From: Sporolactobacillus vineae DSM 21990 = SL153
Lineage (GTDB): Bacteria; Bacillota; Bacilli; Bacillales; Sporolactobacillaceae
Direction: 5' to 3'
DNA: 64,000 bases
Assembly (NCBI RefSeq): GCF_000377985.1
Contig: NZ_KB899048.1
Coordinates: 16,240 to 80,239 of the forward strand
The first letter of the stretch is position 1. Each line of letters opens with the position of its first letter. Both the position numbers and the translations under genes were made by a program. Below the pieces are notes generated by a model. The model was not told the origin of the DNA. It did no database searches and saw only the letters and a program-made list of their open reading frames with translations. This document shows, in pieces, positions 53,102-61,512 of this stretch.

Positions 53102-54568
53102 TCAAGCCGGTTTATGCCGCATGCCGTGTCCGGACCGCACCAGGCGGATGCCCGTGATGACTGCACAAACCATGCAAATACCTGCCGATGCGAGAAAAAC
53201 AAGGTGCATGCTGTAGAGGAAAATTTCCGGATGGCCGGGAATCAGCCCGGTTACCCGATGGCCGGCGACCGACGACATGCTGGCAAACAGCAGTGTGGTG
53301 GCAAAAGTGATCCCGCTGATCATGCCGAGATTGCGGATCAGCGCGTTGACGCTGCCGGCACTGCCAAGCTGCGAACGCGGCACGGTCGACATGATCAGCG
53401 AATTATTCGGTGACATGAACATACCGCTGCCGATCCCGAGCATGGCAATGAGCAGACCCACATAAGCAAGCGGGCTCGTGCCATTAAGGAACCCGAGTCC
53501 GACTTGTGCGGCAACCAGAACGAGCAGCGCCGCAAAGGTCAGAATTTCCGATCCGATTTTATCGGAAAGCGCCCCGCTCAGCGGCGCAACAACGGCCATC
53601 ATGACCGGGAACAGCATCATCAGCAGGCCGGAATCCCGGGCGGACATGTTCAGGATATCCTGAGTGTAAAAAGGGGCAATGATGTTAAAGCAGAAATTCG
53701 CCAGAAAAACGAGATAGCCGCATAGAATACCAATCGAAAACAGAGGATTGCCGAACAGCCTCAGCTGCAGCATCGGTTCTTTTTTCCGCCACTCAACGCG
53801 CAGAAACACGATCAGGAAGACGGCTGACAGAACCAGCACGCCGGCAATACTTCCATTGTTATAACCAAAGTGCTGGCCGAGCAGCAAGCCGGCAAACAGG
53901 AGAATGATGAACATCCCGAACACGAACGTGCCCGTTTTGTCCAGACGCCCTTTCGCCCGGAAGAGATCCTTTGGAAGAACACGCTGACCGAGAAGCATGA
54001 CTACAATGCCGATCGGGACATTAATCCAGAAAATATAGTTCCAGCTGAGTGCGGACACAACGACACCGCCGATACCCGGCCCGGCAATACTGCCCAGCGA
54101 AACAAAAGTGCCGATCAGGCCGAGCGCCCGGCCACGCTCCGTTCTCGGAAAAATATCGGTGGCGATCCCGAAATTGTTGGCCATGGTCATCGACGCACCG
54201 AGTGCCTGAACCGTACGGCCAAACAGAAGCAAGGCAAACGTCACCCCGAAGCCGCTGATCAGCGAGCCGAGAATGAACAGCAGCGTACCGATTTTAAAAA
54301 CAAATATTTTGCCCAGCATATCTCCGAGCCTGCCGAACAGCAGAATCAGCACGCAAATGACCATTAAGTAAATGGTTACGATCCATTGGCTGCTGGCAAT
54401 CGGCAGATTCAGGTCTTTCGAGATCTGCGGCAGCGCAACATTCACAATGCTCGCATCAAGCGTAGACATAAAGGTGAACAGATTGACGACAATCAGAATC
54501 AGCCAGCGTTTCTTCTGAACCCTTTCATCGTCCTGATAAGTTCTTGGTAATGAATTCGTTGTTTCCAT
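53102..54568 (-). CDS. DHA2-family multidrug exporter (14 TM, EmrB/QacA type)
   Basis: MFS exporter of 488 residues with about 14 membrane helices. It has motif A (LFGRLGDMLGKIFVFKIG), motif D1 (LDASIVNVALPQIS) and motif C (GPGIGGVVVSALSWNYIFWINVPIG). It likely exports drugs or other small lipophilic compounds by proton antiport. I chose the ATG at 54568 with GGGAGAGG upstream; an alternative at 54607 extends 13 residues. ACCGAATG half-sites near 54590 could be an operator, but no TetR gene is adjacent. Confidence 0.9.
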   Translation of the reverse strand: METTNSLPRTYQDDERVQKKRWLILIVVNLFTFMSTLDASIVNVALPQISKDLNLPIASSQWIVTIYLMVICVLILLFGRLGDMLGKIFVFKIGTLLFILGSLISGFGVTFALLLFGRTVQALGASMTMANNFGIATDIFPRTERGRALGLIGTFVSLGSIAGPGIGGVVVSALSWNYIFWINVPIGIVVMLLGQRVLPKDLFRAKGRLDKTGTFVFGMFIILLFAGLLLGQHFGYNNGSIAGVLVLSAVFLIVFLRVEWRKKEPMLQLRLFGNPLFSIGILCGYLVFLANFCFNIIAPFYTQDILNMSARDSGLLMMLFPVMMAVVAPLSGALSDKIGSEILTFAALLVLVAAQVGLGFLNGTSPLAYVGLLIAMLGIGSGMFMSPNNSLIMSTVPRSQLGSAGSVNALIRNLGMISGITFATTLLFASMSSVAGHRVTGLIPGHPEIFLYSMHLVFLASAGICMVCAVITGIRLVRSGHGMRHKPA

Positions 54569-54649
54569 AGAGTCCTCTCCCAGTAATGTACATTCGGTCG
54601 TTTTCACAATGTCCGGAAAATCAATAAAACGTATTGCTGATAAACACGC

Positions 54650-54695
54650 ACAAAAAAAAAGCCAATTACAGAGTAACGGAAATGGGCTTAAATAA
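54650..54695 (-). terminator. Possible terminator for the decayed MFS gene
   Basis: AAGCC...GGCTT with imperfect inner pairing is followed by nine T on the minus strand. Confidence 0.4.
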
Positions 54696-54721
54696 TCAAA
54701 AGTTCAGCTTAAACCTTCGAA

Positions 54722-55253
54722 AATTTTTTTCGTGGTAATTGGGCGACCGGTAAATTCTGTTTTAATGACCAGGCTGGCTGTTCAGAAAGTTTCGGTTCCG
54801 GTAGACATAAAAAGATGAGGCAACCAGGATCACGGCGGAAAGTGTAAAACTTCTGCAAACCCCGAAAGTGTCAGTAAACCACCGCCGCCATCCAAACCAC
54901 TGAGGCGACTGTCCCTGACATTTCGACGACACCCATCGTCCGTAGTACCGGCGTGAACCAGATTGCTGCCCACCCTTCTCTGACTGAGTGTCATTTCCCG
55001 CCCGATGAATCCGCCGGACGAGCGGCTATCCCATCCTCTGCCTGTATCATCATCATGACTGTTGATGGCAGAAACAGAAGCAGGATCAGCCAGATCATTC
55101 CGGTGCCGCCCAGCTGCAGAAAATGATCGACTGATCCAGTACAGACAAGAAACCGTTGGCATGCACTAAGTGCGCTTTCTCGACCAGAAACGGAACCATG
55201 GCATTCCTTACCGGGGAATTCAAATGTCCTTTGCAAAAAAAGTAGACATGATT
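54722..55253 (-). pseudogene. Decayed MFS transporter gene
   Basis: Reading the minus strand in shifting frames gives RNAMVPFLVEKAHLVHANG, then IWLILLLFLPSTVMMMI, then EGWAAIWFTPVLRTMGVVEM and SGTVASVVWMAAVVY. Together they match the middle of a 12-helix MFS permease. At least two frameshifts and stop codons break it, and both ends are missing. Confidence 0.72.
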
Positions 55254-55496
55254 AACGCGCATCTGTTACTATTTCAGACAGTTAACACTGGAAACTGCCT
55301 GAAGAAAGGATCTGCGCCATGGAAACTGAACCCATAAAATCAGTTATTCATAACATCCTGCTCCCCGGCAGCTTCGTAAAAAAAACGAGAGTCCAGGGTA
55401 TGGCTAACGGATTGCTCAATGAACACGGGTACCTACAGCGGAAAACAGCAGCCAAATTTAACAAACAAAGCGTAAACAGTCATGGAGGATCAGCAA
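55254..55496. other. Upstream region of the SDR gene
   Basis: It contains likely promoter sequence and an 80-codon frame (55319-55561) starting at an ATG after AAAGGATC. This frame runs into the SDR gene out of frame and has no recognisable domain; it may be a relic or a short leader. Confidence 0.35.
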
Positions 55497-56543
55497 ATGA
55501 ACAAGCAAACCGTGCTCGTTACCGGCGGCTCCGGGTATCTTGCCTCCTGGATCGTCAATGATCTGCTGGAACTGGGACATGATGTACGGATCACTGTCAG
55601 AAATCAAGCCAATCGCCGGAAATATGAGCATCTTTTAAAACGTGAACAGGAGACATCAGGCACGCTGACTGTCTTCGAAGCCGACCTGTTGAGAGAAGGC
55701 AGTTTTGACGAAGCTGTCGAGGGCTGCAGCCTGGTATTTCATACCGCATCTCCCTTCACCATTGCCGGAATTAAAAATCCGCAGGAAGAGCTGATTCAGC
55801 CTGCTGTCCAGGGAACGCTAAACGTCCTTAATGCGGTCAATCAATCGGACACGGTACGGCGGGTGGTTCAGACCAGCAGTGTCGCCGCCATTTATGGGGA
55901 TAACTGTGAACTGAAAAACAAAGAAGCTTTTACAGAAGCGGACTGGAACGAGACCAGTACAAGCAGTCATCAGCCCTACAGTTTTTCAAAAACACTGGCG
56001 GAAAAAGAAGCCGTGAAAATGGGCCGTGAGCAAAATCAGTGGGATCTGATCCGGATCAATCCGTCCCTCGTTCTCGGTCCATCACTGACGCGCAGAAAAG
56101 ATTCAACGAGTATTGCCGCCATCCTGAGTTTTCTGGACGGCAGTTATCAGATGGGCGTCCCGGACTACACAACCGGTTTTGTCGATGTCCGGGATGTCGC
56201 GACTGCGGAAATCACCGCAGGTTTCAGTGAAAGCGCCGCCGGACGTTATATTGTATCGGCCGGTGAAACCTCACTGATCCGAATCGCAGAAACACTGGAA
56301 ACAATTTTTCCAGCACGGTTTCCATTACCCAAACGGGTCATCCCGAAACTGCTCTTCTGGCTTGTCGGTCCGCATTACGGCTTTACACGTAAAGTGGTTT
56401 CCAGAAATGCCGGTTACCCGCTTCGATTCAATAATCGGAGAAGTATCGACGAACTGGGCATCACCTACCATAATCTGACGGAAATCCTGCACGATCAGGT
56501 CGAACAGCTGGCGCACGACGGACTCCTTGATCAGGCAAAATAA
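55497..56543 (+). CDS. Extended SDR: NAD-dependent epimerase/dihydroflavonol reductase-like
   Basis: Protein of 348 residues with the Rossmann motif TGGSGYLAS (Gly10, Gly13, Ala16), the VVQTSSVAAIYG segment and the active YSFSKTLAEKEA (Tyr-x3-Lys). It is closest to the dihydroflavonol-4-reductase/cinnamoyl-CoA reductase group and probably reduces a carbonyl with NADPH. The substrate is unknown. I chose the ATG at 55497 with GGAGGATC upstream. A terminator follows before the flavodoxin gene. Confidence 0.87.
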   Translation: MNKQTVLVTGGSGYLASWIVNDLLELGHDVRITVRNQANRRKYEHLLKREQETSGTLTVFEADLLREGSFDEAVEGCSLVFHTASPFTIAGIKNPQEELIQPAVQGTLNVLNAVNQSDTVRRVVQTSSVAAIYGDNCELKNKEAFTEADWNETSTSSHQPYSFSKTLAEKEAVKMGREQNQWDLIRINPSLVLGPSLTRRKDSTSIAAILSFLDGSYQMGVPDYTTGFVDVRDVATAEITAGFSESAAGRYIVSAGETSLIRIAETLETIFPARFPLPKRVIPKLLFWLVGPHYGFTRKVVSRNAGYPLRFNNRRSIDELGITYHNLTEILHDQVEQLAHDGLLDQAK

Positions 56544-56547
56544 AGCG

Positions 56548-56588
56548 AAGATGTCTCAACCAAATGATGCGGCTGAGACATCTTTTAT
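56548..56588 (+). terminator. Terminator after the SDR gene
   Basis: AAGATGTCTCA pairs perfectly with TGAGACATCTT (56548-56558 and 56574-56584), followed by TTTATC. The short tail makes partial read-through into the flavodoxin gene possible. Confidence 0.65.
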
Positions 56589-56610
56589 CATCGAAGGGAT
56601 CATGATATTG

Positions 56611-57105
56611 ATGAGAACGGCTATCGCCTACGGAACGAAATACGGAAGTACCGCAGAAGTTGCCCGGCGCTTGAAGTGTGTGCTCGGCGAAACCACTGAT
56701 CTCTTTGACATTACAAAAGGTCAGATCCCCTCTCTGGCCGATTATGACACAGTGATTATTGGCGGATCGATCTACATGGGACGGGTTCAAAAGAAACTAA
56801 TGGCATTCCTGAAAGTTTCCGGCGAGGCACTGTTACAAAAAAAGATCGGTCTTTATCTGTGCGCAGCCCACCCTGACCCTAAAGCCAGACGGGACGAACT
56901 GGCCGGTGCCTTTCCGAAACAGCTTTGTGATCATGCACTGGTTAAGGACATTCTCGGCTATGCCCTTCATTTTGAGAAAATGACTTTTCTCGACCGGCTG
57001 ATCATGAGCAAGGTCAAGGGAGACAAGATCAGTACTTCAGCTTTTGATCAGGAAAAAATTGTTGCATTCGCCGAAGCAATAAAAAAAAGCGCCCTGGGCG
57101 CGTAA
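56611..57105 (+). CDS. Flavodoxin-domain protein (HemG-like)
   Basis: Protein of 164 residues with the FMN phosphate loop YGTKYGSTAEVA at the N-terminus and GGSIYMGRVQKKLMAFL, typical of the flavodoxin_5 / menaquinone-dependent protoporphyrinogen oxidase (HemG) type. It may accept or donate electrons, but haem genes are not nearby. The start is uncertain between ATG 56602 and ATG 56611, given AAGGGATC at 56594-56601; 56611 has better spacing. Confidence 0.82.
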   Translation: MRTAIAYGTKYGSTAEVARRLKCVLGETTDLFDITKGQIPSLADYDTVIIGGSIYMGRVQKKLMAFLKVSGEALLQKKIGLYLCAAHPDPKARRDELAGAFPKQLCDHALVKDILGYALHFEKMTFLDRLIMSKVKGDKISTSAFDQEKIVAFAEAIKKSALGA

Positions 57106-57135
57106 TCCGGCACAAGGCAGGATGTTGGCTTTAAA

Positions 57136-57654
57136 TCAGCGCACGGCAAACTGATTCTGCTGCTCATCTCGGTCACTTTTCTTACCGGTTATCTGTTCAA
57201 GACGATCCTTGATTACCGGCACCGGCACCTGAAACGTATCTTCCATCTCTTCAACGGAGCAGCCTCTTGCCGCCATACTCTTAACCTTAGTTTCGGGCAT
57301 CAGCAGCTGACGGGCGAACTGGTCTGCCTCAGCTTCTTTATGATTCACATAATCGGAAACATAATGATAATCACAGTAGAACTGAATTTCTTTATAGGCT
57401 GACAGATGAAGAAAGTAATGGCCAAGTACATGCGCCAGCATCAGACGTTCACGCTTATGTTCCTCTCCATCGTTGAGGAAGATGAAAATGCCGTCGCTGT
57501 TCTTCTTGATGACACCGAAAATACTCGTGTAGTCAAAATCAGCATGCATCACGCTGATCTTTTCTGCCCTGGCAATTTTCATCAGATCAACCGGCATCTT
57601 CTCCTCTTGCCTGTATTTCTTCAGTACCTGTTTTGCTTCACTTACTGCATTCAT
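57136..57654 (-). CDS. ImmA/IrrE-family protein with a broken HExxH motif
   Basis: Protein of 172 residues. The ImmA/IrrE domain spans about 20-130: DFDYTSIFGVIKK, the zinc-site helix at 73-80, and KEAEADQFARQLLMPE (106-121) with the third ligand. The motif that should read HExxH is HVLGH (His75, Val76, His79): the catalytic Glu is a Val, from a GAA to GTA-type change. Zinc may still bind, but peptidase activity is doubtful. ImmA relatives cleave phage-type repressors; no XRE repressor is adjacent. It resembles a stand-alone or decaying regulator. Confidence 0.83.
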   Translation of the reverse strand: MNAVSEAKQVLKKYRQEEKMPVDLMKIARAEKISVMHADFDYTSIFGVIKKNSDGIFIFLNDGEEHKRERLMLAHVLGHYFLHLSAYKEIQFYCDYHYVSDYVNHKEAEADQFARQLLMPETKVKSMAARGCSVEEMEDTFQVPVPVIKDRLEQITGKKSDRDEQQNQFAVR

Positions 57655-57868
57655 TGCTATAGCCTCTCATTCGCAATTGATTCATCGGCATCGACTGAAC
57701 GGTCATGTTGCGTTTTGGAAACTTTTATTCCTAATTACAATATAGTCTTGTTGTCAAAGAATAACAACTTACCTGTGTGATCCGTGGTATGATAATTTCA
57801 TATGTCGAGAGAATGTTGCCCTCATTCCTGATGGCCATTCACTGAACGATGAGGGACGGAGGAATTCA

Positions 57869-58777
57869 ATGCTTGCCTATCTTCACCTGCTTGTAACCAT
57901 TACTGTACCGATTGTCATCATCTGCGGCTGTGGGTTTATGCTCCAAAAAAGACGACCGATAGATACAAAGCTGCTGGCTGATATCAGTCTCTACATCCTC
58001 GCCCCTGCACTGATTCTTTATGCGCTGGCCGGGGCGCACCTTCAGGGAAAAAGTGTCATGCAAATCTTTTTCTTTACACTGATCATGACCGTCCTGCTCT
58101 ACGGACTGGCAACAATAACTGCTAAACTGGCAAGGATATCAGTCAGTGAGAGACAGGGTTTGACTCTGACGACGCTTTTCAGCAATGCAAACAATTACGG
58201 CCTCCCCGTTCTGCTCCTTGCTTTCGGGAGCAGGGGATTTGCCCTGGGTGCTATTTATGTGGTCGGTCAGGTCGTTCTTGTGAATGTCCTCGGCATGTAC
58301 CTCGCTTCCCGCACCAAACTAAACGGTGGGCAAGCGATTGTTCACATTCTGAAAACGCCGCTGATATACGCCTGTCTCGCCGGCTTGCTTCTTGATCTGC
58401 TTCAGCTGCCGCTTCCCGTGGGAACAGATACGGCCGTGAAAATGCTCGGAGCTGCCTATCCTGTCCTTGTTCTGATGATCCTGGGAATCAAACTGGGTTC
58501 GACTCAACTGGCGGGATTGCGCAGTTCAACCGTATGGATCGGTATCATTCTCCGTCTGGTTGCGGTACCCGTCCTGGCAAAACTGGTTCTGGTCGCCCTT
58601 GGTATTCACGGCTTGCTTGCCTCCGTTCTGTTTGTTGAAGCCAGCATGCCTGCTGCCATTAATACCGTCACCCTCGCTGAAAAATTCGATGGCGATTCCG
58701 AAACTATTTCTCTGGTCGTCTCGATCACGACCATCCTCAGTTTTGTCTACCTTCCGCTGTTTATTGCGATCAGCTAA
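57869..58777 (+). CDS. AEC-family permease (auxin efflux carrier/malate type)
   Basis: Polytopic protein of 302 residues with about ten membrane helices in two inverted repeats. ANNYGLPVLLLAFG and the later EASMPAAINTVTLAEKFD mark the two AEC half-repeats. Bacterial members carry malate, malonate or other small anions; the substrate is not inferable. The ATG follows GGACGGAGG. A terminator-like hairpin follows at 58903. Confidence 0.9.
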   Translation: MLAYLHLLVTITVPIVIICGCGFMLQKRRPIDTKLLADISLYILAPALILYALAGAHLQGKSVMQIFFFTLIMTVLLYGLATITAKLARISVSERQGLTLTTLFSNANNYGLPVLLLAFGSRGFALGAIYVVGQVVLVNVLGMYLASRTKLNGGQAIVHILKTPLIYACLAGLLLDLLQLPLPVGTDTAVKMLGAAYPVLVLMILGIKLGSTQLAGLRSSTVWIGIILRLVAVPVLAKLVLVALGIHGLLASVLFVEASMPAAINTVTLAEKFDGDSETISLVVSITTILSFVYLPLFIAIS

Positions 58778-58902
58778 ACAGCTAAACGAGCTGAAGTGCT
58801 GGTGCAGTACTGTTTACATGACTGAGACCGATCACTTTTTCCCGGCTGGGCAGTCTCACACAAACGGGCAGTATTCACAGGATGGTGAGGTTTTACAGCG
58901 CT

Positions 58903-58938
58903 GCTCGTCGTGAATTTCACGCAAGCGACGGCTTTTTC
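58903..58938 (+). terminator. Terminator after the AEC permease gene
   Basis: GC-CGTCG pairs with CGACGGC and is followed by TTTTTCG. Confidence 0.6.
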
Positions 58939-58939
58939 G

Positions 58940-59536
58940 TTATCCTTGCAGATTTTCGATGGTCTTGCGATCTTCAGCTATGGTCGAAAAGTCATAGTTA
59001 TTCTGCCACCGATTCAATATATCGGCGTAGATCTGTTTATGTTTTAGATTATGCTTGTCGATAGACACGGCGTAATATAGCCAGTCAACACGTTGCCGAG
59101 TGCGCTCCTTTGGATTGTCGATCATTCGAAGAAGATACCTTTTCGCCACTTCATCAGTAACACCCGCTCGGTTGATATTTTTGTCCCCGAATGGATTCGG
59201 TGCCATTATGCTGTCAGTACCAACATTCTTATATTTCGATGGATTCTCGTCATAGATCGCCAGCGCTTCACTGTCGGACATGACATTTCCACCCGTTTCC
59301 CACCGGTCATATTTATAACTCTTCGGATCTTTTACAGGCGGTATCACCGGGCGTATAGCCATCATCAAGTGTTTCTGTGACCGTTTCAGCGTGTTCGTTT
59401 GTTGGGACAACAAATGTATTTTCTTATTACTTTGAACAACTTTCTGATGACTTGCGGAATAGTTCACTGCAAGAGTGACATTTGCAACAAGGCTAACGCA
59501 GAGGACAATAAGCAGGATAAAGCTCGTCTTTTTCAT
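58940..59536 (-). CDS. Exported or membrane-anchored protein, unknown function
   Basis: Protein of 198 residues with an N-terminal membrane helix or signal (about 4-24), then a predicted coiled coil (about 30-60) and a polar domain with many Lys, Asn and Asp. No known domain is recognised. The ATG follows AGGGGTTG. It is AT-richer than its neighbours and carries an unusual run SYKYDRWETGGNVM. Possible recent acquisition; no partner genes are seen. Confidence 0.72.
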   Translation of the reverse strand: MKKTSFILLIVLCVSLVANVTLAVNYSASHQKVVQSNKKIHLLSQQTNTLKRSQKHLMMAIRPVIPPVKDPKSYKYDRWETGGNVMSDSEALAIYDENPSKYKNVGTDSIMAPNPFGDKNINRAGVTDEVAKRYLLRMIDNPKERTRQRVDWLYYAVSIDKHNLKHKQIYADILNRWQNNYDFSTIAEDRKTIENLQG

Positions 59537-59663
59537 GAATTCAACCCCTGTATTATTTTCTATGTATATCGTAACATGAACTATTAGTGAAAATTCATTT
59601 GATTTCGATAATTTAGCAACACGAAAAAGGGAGAACCCCTGTTTCCAGAGTCATCCTCCTTGT

Positions 59664-60332
59664 TTATGATGAATGGTACATACTTGCCTGGCAGACTTCA
59701 GCAAACGGACATCCTTGACACATCGGTGTTTCCTTGCACCGCGACTTTGCGTGAACATCAATCAGTGCATGATATTCCTGATAAACGCGCAGATCATCCG
59801 GCAGACACCGTTCCACTTCCTTCCGGACAGCTTCATACTTCTTCGGAACCTGGTCACCCAGACGGGTAAAAAGCCTTCTCGCATAAGCATCCGCGATGAA
59901 AAAGGGTTTGCCAAATGCGTAGACCAGCATGGCGTCCGCCGTCTCCTTCCCAATCCCGTACACAGCCAGAAGTTGTTTGCGAAGCGCATACCCGTTTTCT
60001 GCAGCAACTTTCTCAGGTCGATAATCATAATCTTTATACCAGGCGAGGAAAGCGCGTATTCTTCTAGTTTTAAGCCGATAGAAACCGGATGAACGAATAC
60101 ACTCCGCCAGTTTCTCCGGCGGCAGCTTCTCCATTTTTTCCGGGCTGAGATACGGCTTTAGTTTTTTCAGGGCCAGATCAACATTTTTCCAGGCCGTATT
60201 CTGCGTGAGTATGGCGCCGATCAGCATTTCAAATGTAGACTCTGCAGGCCACCAGTGCTGCGGCCCGTAATAGCTCATTAAGATATGATAGCGTTTCAAA
60301 TGATTCGGAATCAAATGGGACACCTCTGTCAT
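59664..60332 (-). CDS. HhH-GPD DNA glycosylase with 4Fe-4S loop (endonuclease III-like)
   Basis: Protein of 222 residues. The helix-hairpin-helix AVYGIGKETADAML ends in Glu130 where endonuclease III has its catalytic Lys; the catalytic Asp148 is in FIADAYARRL. Four cysteines (199, 205, 208, 214) form the Fe-S loop. The Glu in place of Lys points to a monofunctional glycosylase like H. pylori MagIII rather than a bifunctional thymine-glycol lyase. Likely repairs alkylated or damaged bases. A GTG-free ATG start at 60332 is used; no other repair genes are adjacent. Confidence 0.88.
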   Translation of the reverse strand: MTEVSHLIPNHLKRYHILMSYYGPQHWWPAESTFEMLIGAILTQNTAWKNVDLALKKLKPYLSPEKMEKLPPEKLAECIRSSGFYRLKTRRIRAFLAWYKDYDYRPEKVAAENGYALRKQLLAVYGIGKETADAMLVYAFGKPFFIADAYARRLFTRLGDQVPKKYEAVRKEVERCLPDDLRVYQEYHALIDVHAKSRCKETPMCQGCPFAEVCQASMYHSS

Positions 60333-60350
60333 TTTTCGATCAGAATGGCT

Positions 60351-60687
60351 TTAATCAGTGTTTTCAGAGACTCTTGTAAAACCAAAATGAGCGTATAACG
60401 ACTGAATGTAATCCTGTGCTTCAATTTTTACCGGGACGAGCGGCGGGTACCCGTCCAAAAGTCACCACATCTTCTTCTCTGAAAATCCGTGCATCGGCAG
60501 CGATCCGTTCGTGTTCATCCGTTGCGAAGACATGCAGACTGTCCGGGTCATGATTATCGATCTCGTGATAGGGGCAATTCTGTTCAACCACAAAAACCGT
60601 TTCACGTGCTTTAAAAATGGCGAACAGTTCCCTTACGGACAATTGGGAAATTTTTTTGCCTGCCAGTTCGGTTTCATGCATCTTCAC
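60351..60687 (-). pseudogene. ElaA-type GNAT acetyltransferase, internally deleted
   Basis: The N-terminal half reads VRELFAIFKARETVFVVEQ, CPYHEIDNHDPDSLHVF and ARIFREEDVVTFGRV, as in ElaA-family acetyltransferases. The frame then stops at 60421. The true C-terminal segment EAQDYIQSLYAHFGFTRV follows at once in another frame and ends at 60351. About 40 codons of the acetyl-CoA-binding centre are missing, so the enzyme is dead. Confidence 0.85.
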
Positions 60688-60730
60688 ATCCTTCCGCTAA
60701 TCCTTACTTTACCGCTGATAAAAATAGATT

Positions 60731-60739
60731 TGGTATAAT
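60731..60739 (+). promoter_or_regulatory. Extended -10 promoter for the DUF434 gene
   Basis: TGG followed by a perfect TATAAT (60734-60739) lies 30 bases before the start at 60769. There is no convincing -35. Confidence 0.6.
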
Positions 60740-60768
60740 AAGTGTCATTAATAAGGACGGTGAACGCA

Positions 60769-61494
60769 ATGAAAGATGTCAGGCGTGGCTATGCTCCGGA
60801 AGATGAACACCAATTCAACGAGAAACAGGTTCAGAAACTCCGCACAGCGCAGCACGACTTAATTTATCTGCTGAATCACAATTATCCGATGAAGACAGCC
60901 ACCACGTTTGTCGGAAATCACTTTCAGCTGTCCGGCAGGCAGCGGACCGCACTGATGCGTTCCTCGTGCAGTACTGCCGATCTTCGAAACCGAAAAGTGC
61001 GACAGATCACCGGAACTCTTGCGGGACGAACACTTTTTATCGACGGATTCAATCTGGTCATCACGCTGGAAACCGCTCTGTCCGGGTCAACGCTCCTCTC
61101 CTGCATGGATGGGACCATCCGCGATCTTTGCGGCCTTCACGGGACCTACCGGCTGATAGACAGAACCACTGAAGCCCTGAATCTGATTGGAAATGAGCTG
61201 AAGAAGTTATCTGCTGTCGCTGCTGTCTTCATTCTGGACAGGCAAATCTCCAATTCCGGCCGATTGAAAAGCCGGATCATGGATCAGCTGCAAACATTTT
61301 CCCCGGTGGCGGTTCAGCTGAGCAATCATGCGGATACACTGCTGATGCAGCAGAACTGTGTGGCCACTTCTGATTCAGGTATTCTTGATCAATGCCGCGA
61401 TTGGGTGAATCTGGCTCGGTCGATCATCGAAAACAGTCTTCCGGAAATCAGACCTGTCGACCTGTCCGGAAAACGGATAGAGCAGATATCGTGA
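60769..61494 (+). CDS. DUF434-domain protein
   Basis: Protein of 241 residues. DUF434 covers about 5-60 (AQHDLIYLLNHNYPMKTATTFVGNHFQLSGRQR), then a PIN-like segment TLFIDGFNLVITLETALSGS with a conserved Asp, and later DRQISNSGRL. The role is unknown; the FIDGFN wording suggests a nuclease-like (PIN/NYN) fold, but that is inference. I chose the ATG at 60769 with AAGGACGG upstream; 60742 lies at the promoter. Convergent with an MFS exporter gene. Confidence 0.82.
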   Translation: MKDVRRGYAPEDEHQFNEKQVQKLRTAQHDLIYLLNHNYPMKTATTFVGNHFQLSGRQRTALMRSSCSTADLRNRKVRQITGTLAGRTLFIDGFNLVITLETALSGSTLLSCMDGTIRDLCGLHGTYRLIDRTTEALNLIGNELKKLSAVAAVFILDRQISNSGRLKSRIMDQLQTFSPVAVQLSNHADTLLMQQNCVATSDSGILDQCRDWVNLARSIIENSLPEIRPVDLSGKRIEQIS

Positions 61495-61512
61495 CTTACA
61501 TTGGCGATTTCA

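Noticed and set aside
54830..55236. Two overlapping minus-strand frames as real genes
   Set aside because: Their translations join across frameshifts into one MFS permease, so they are pieces of a pseudogene.
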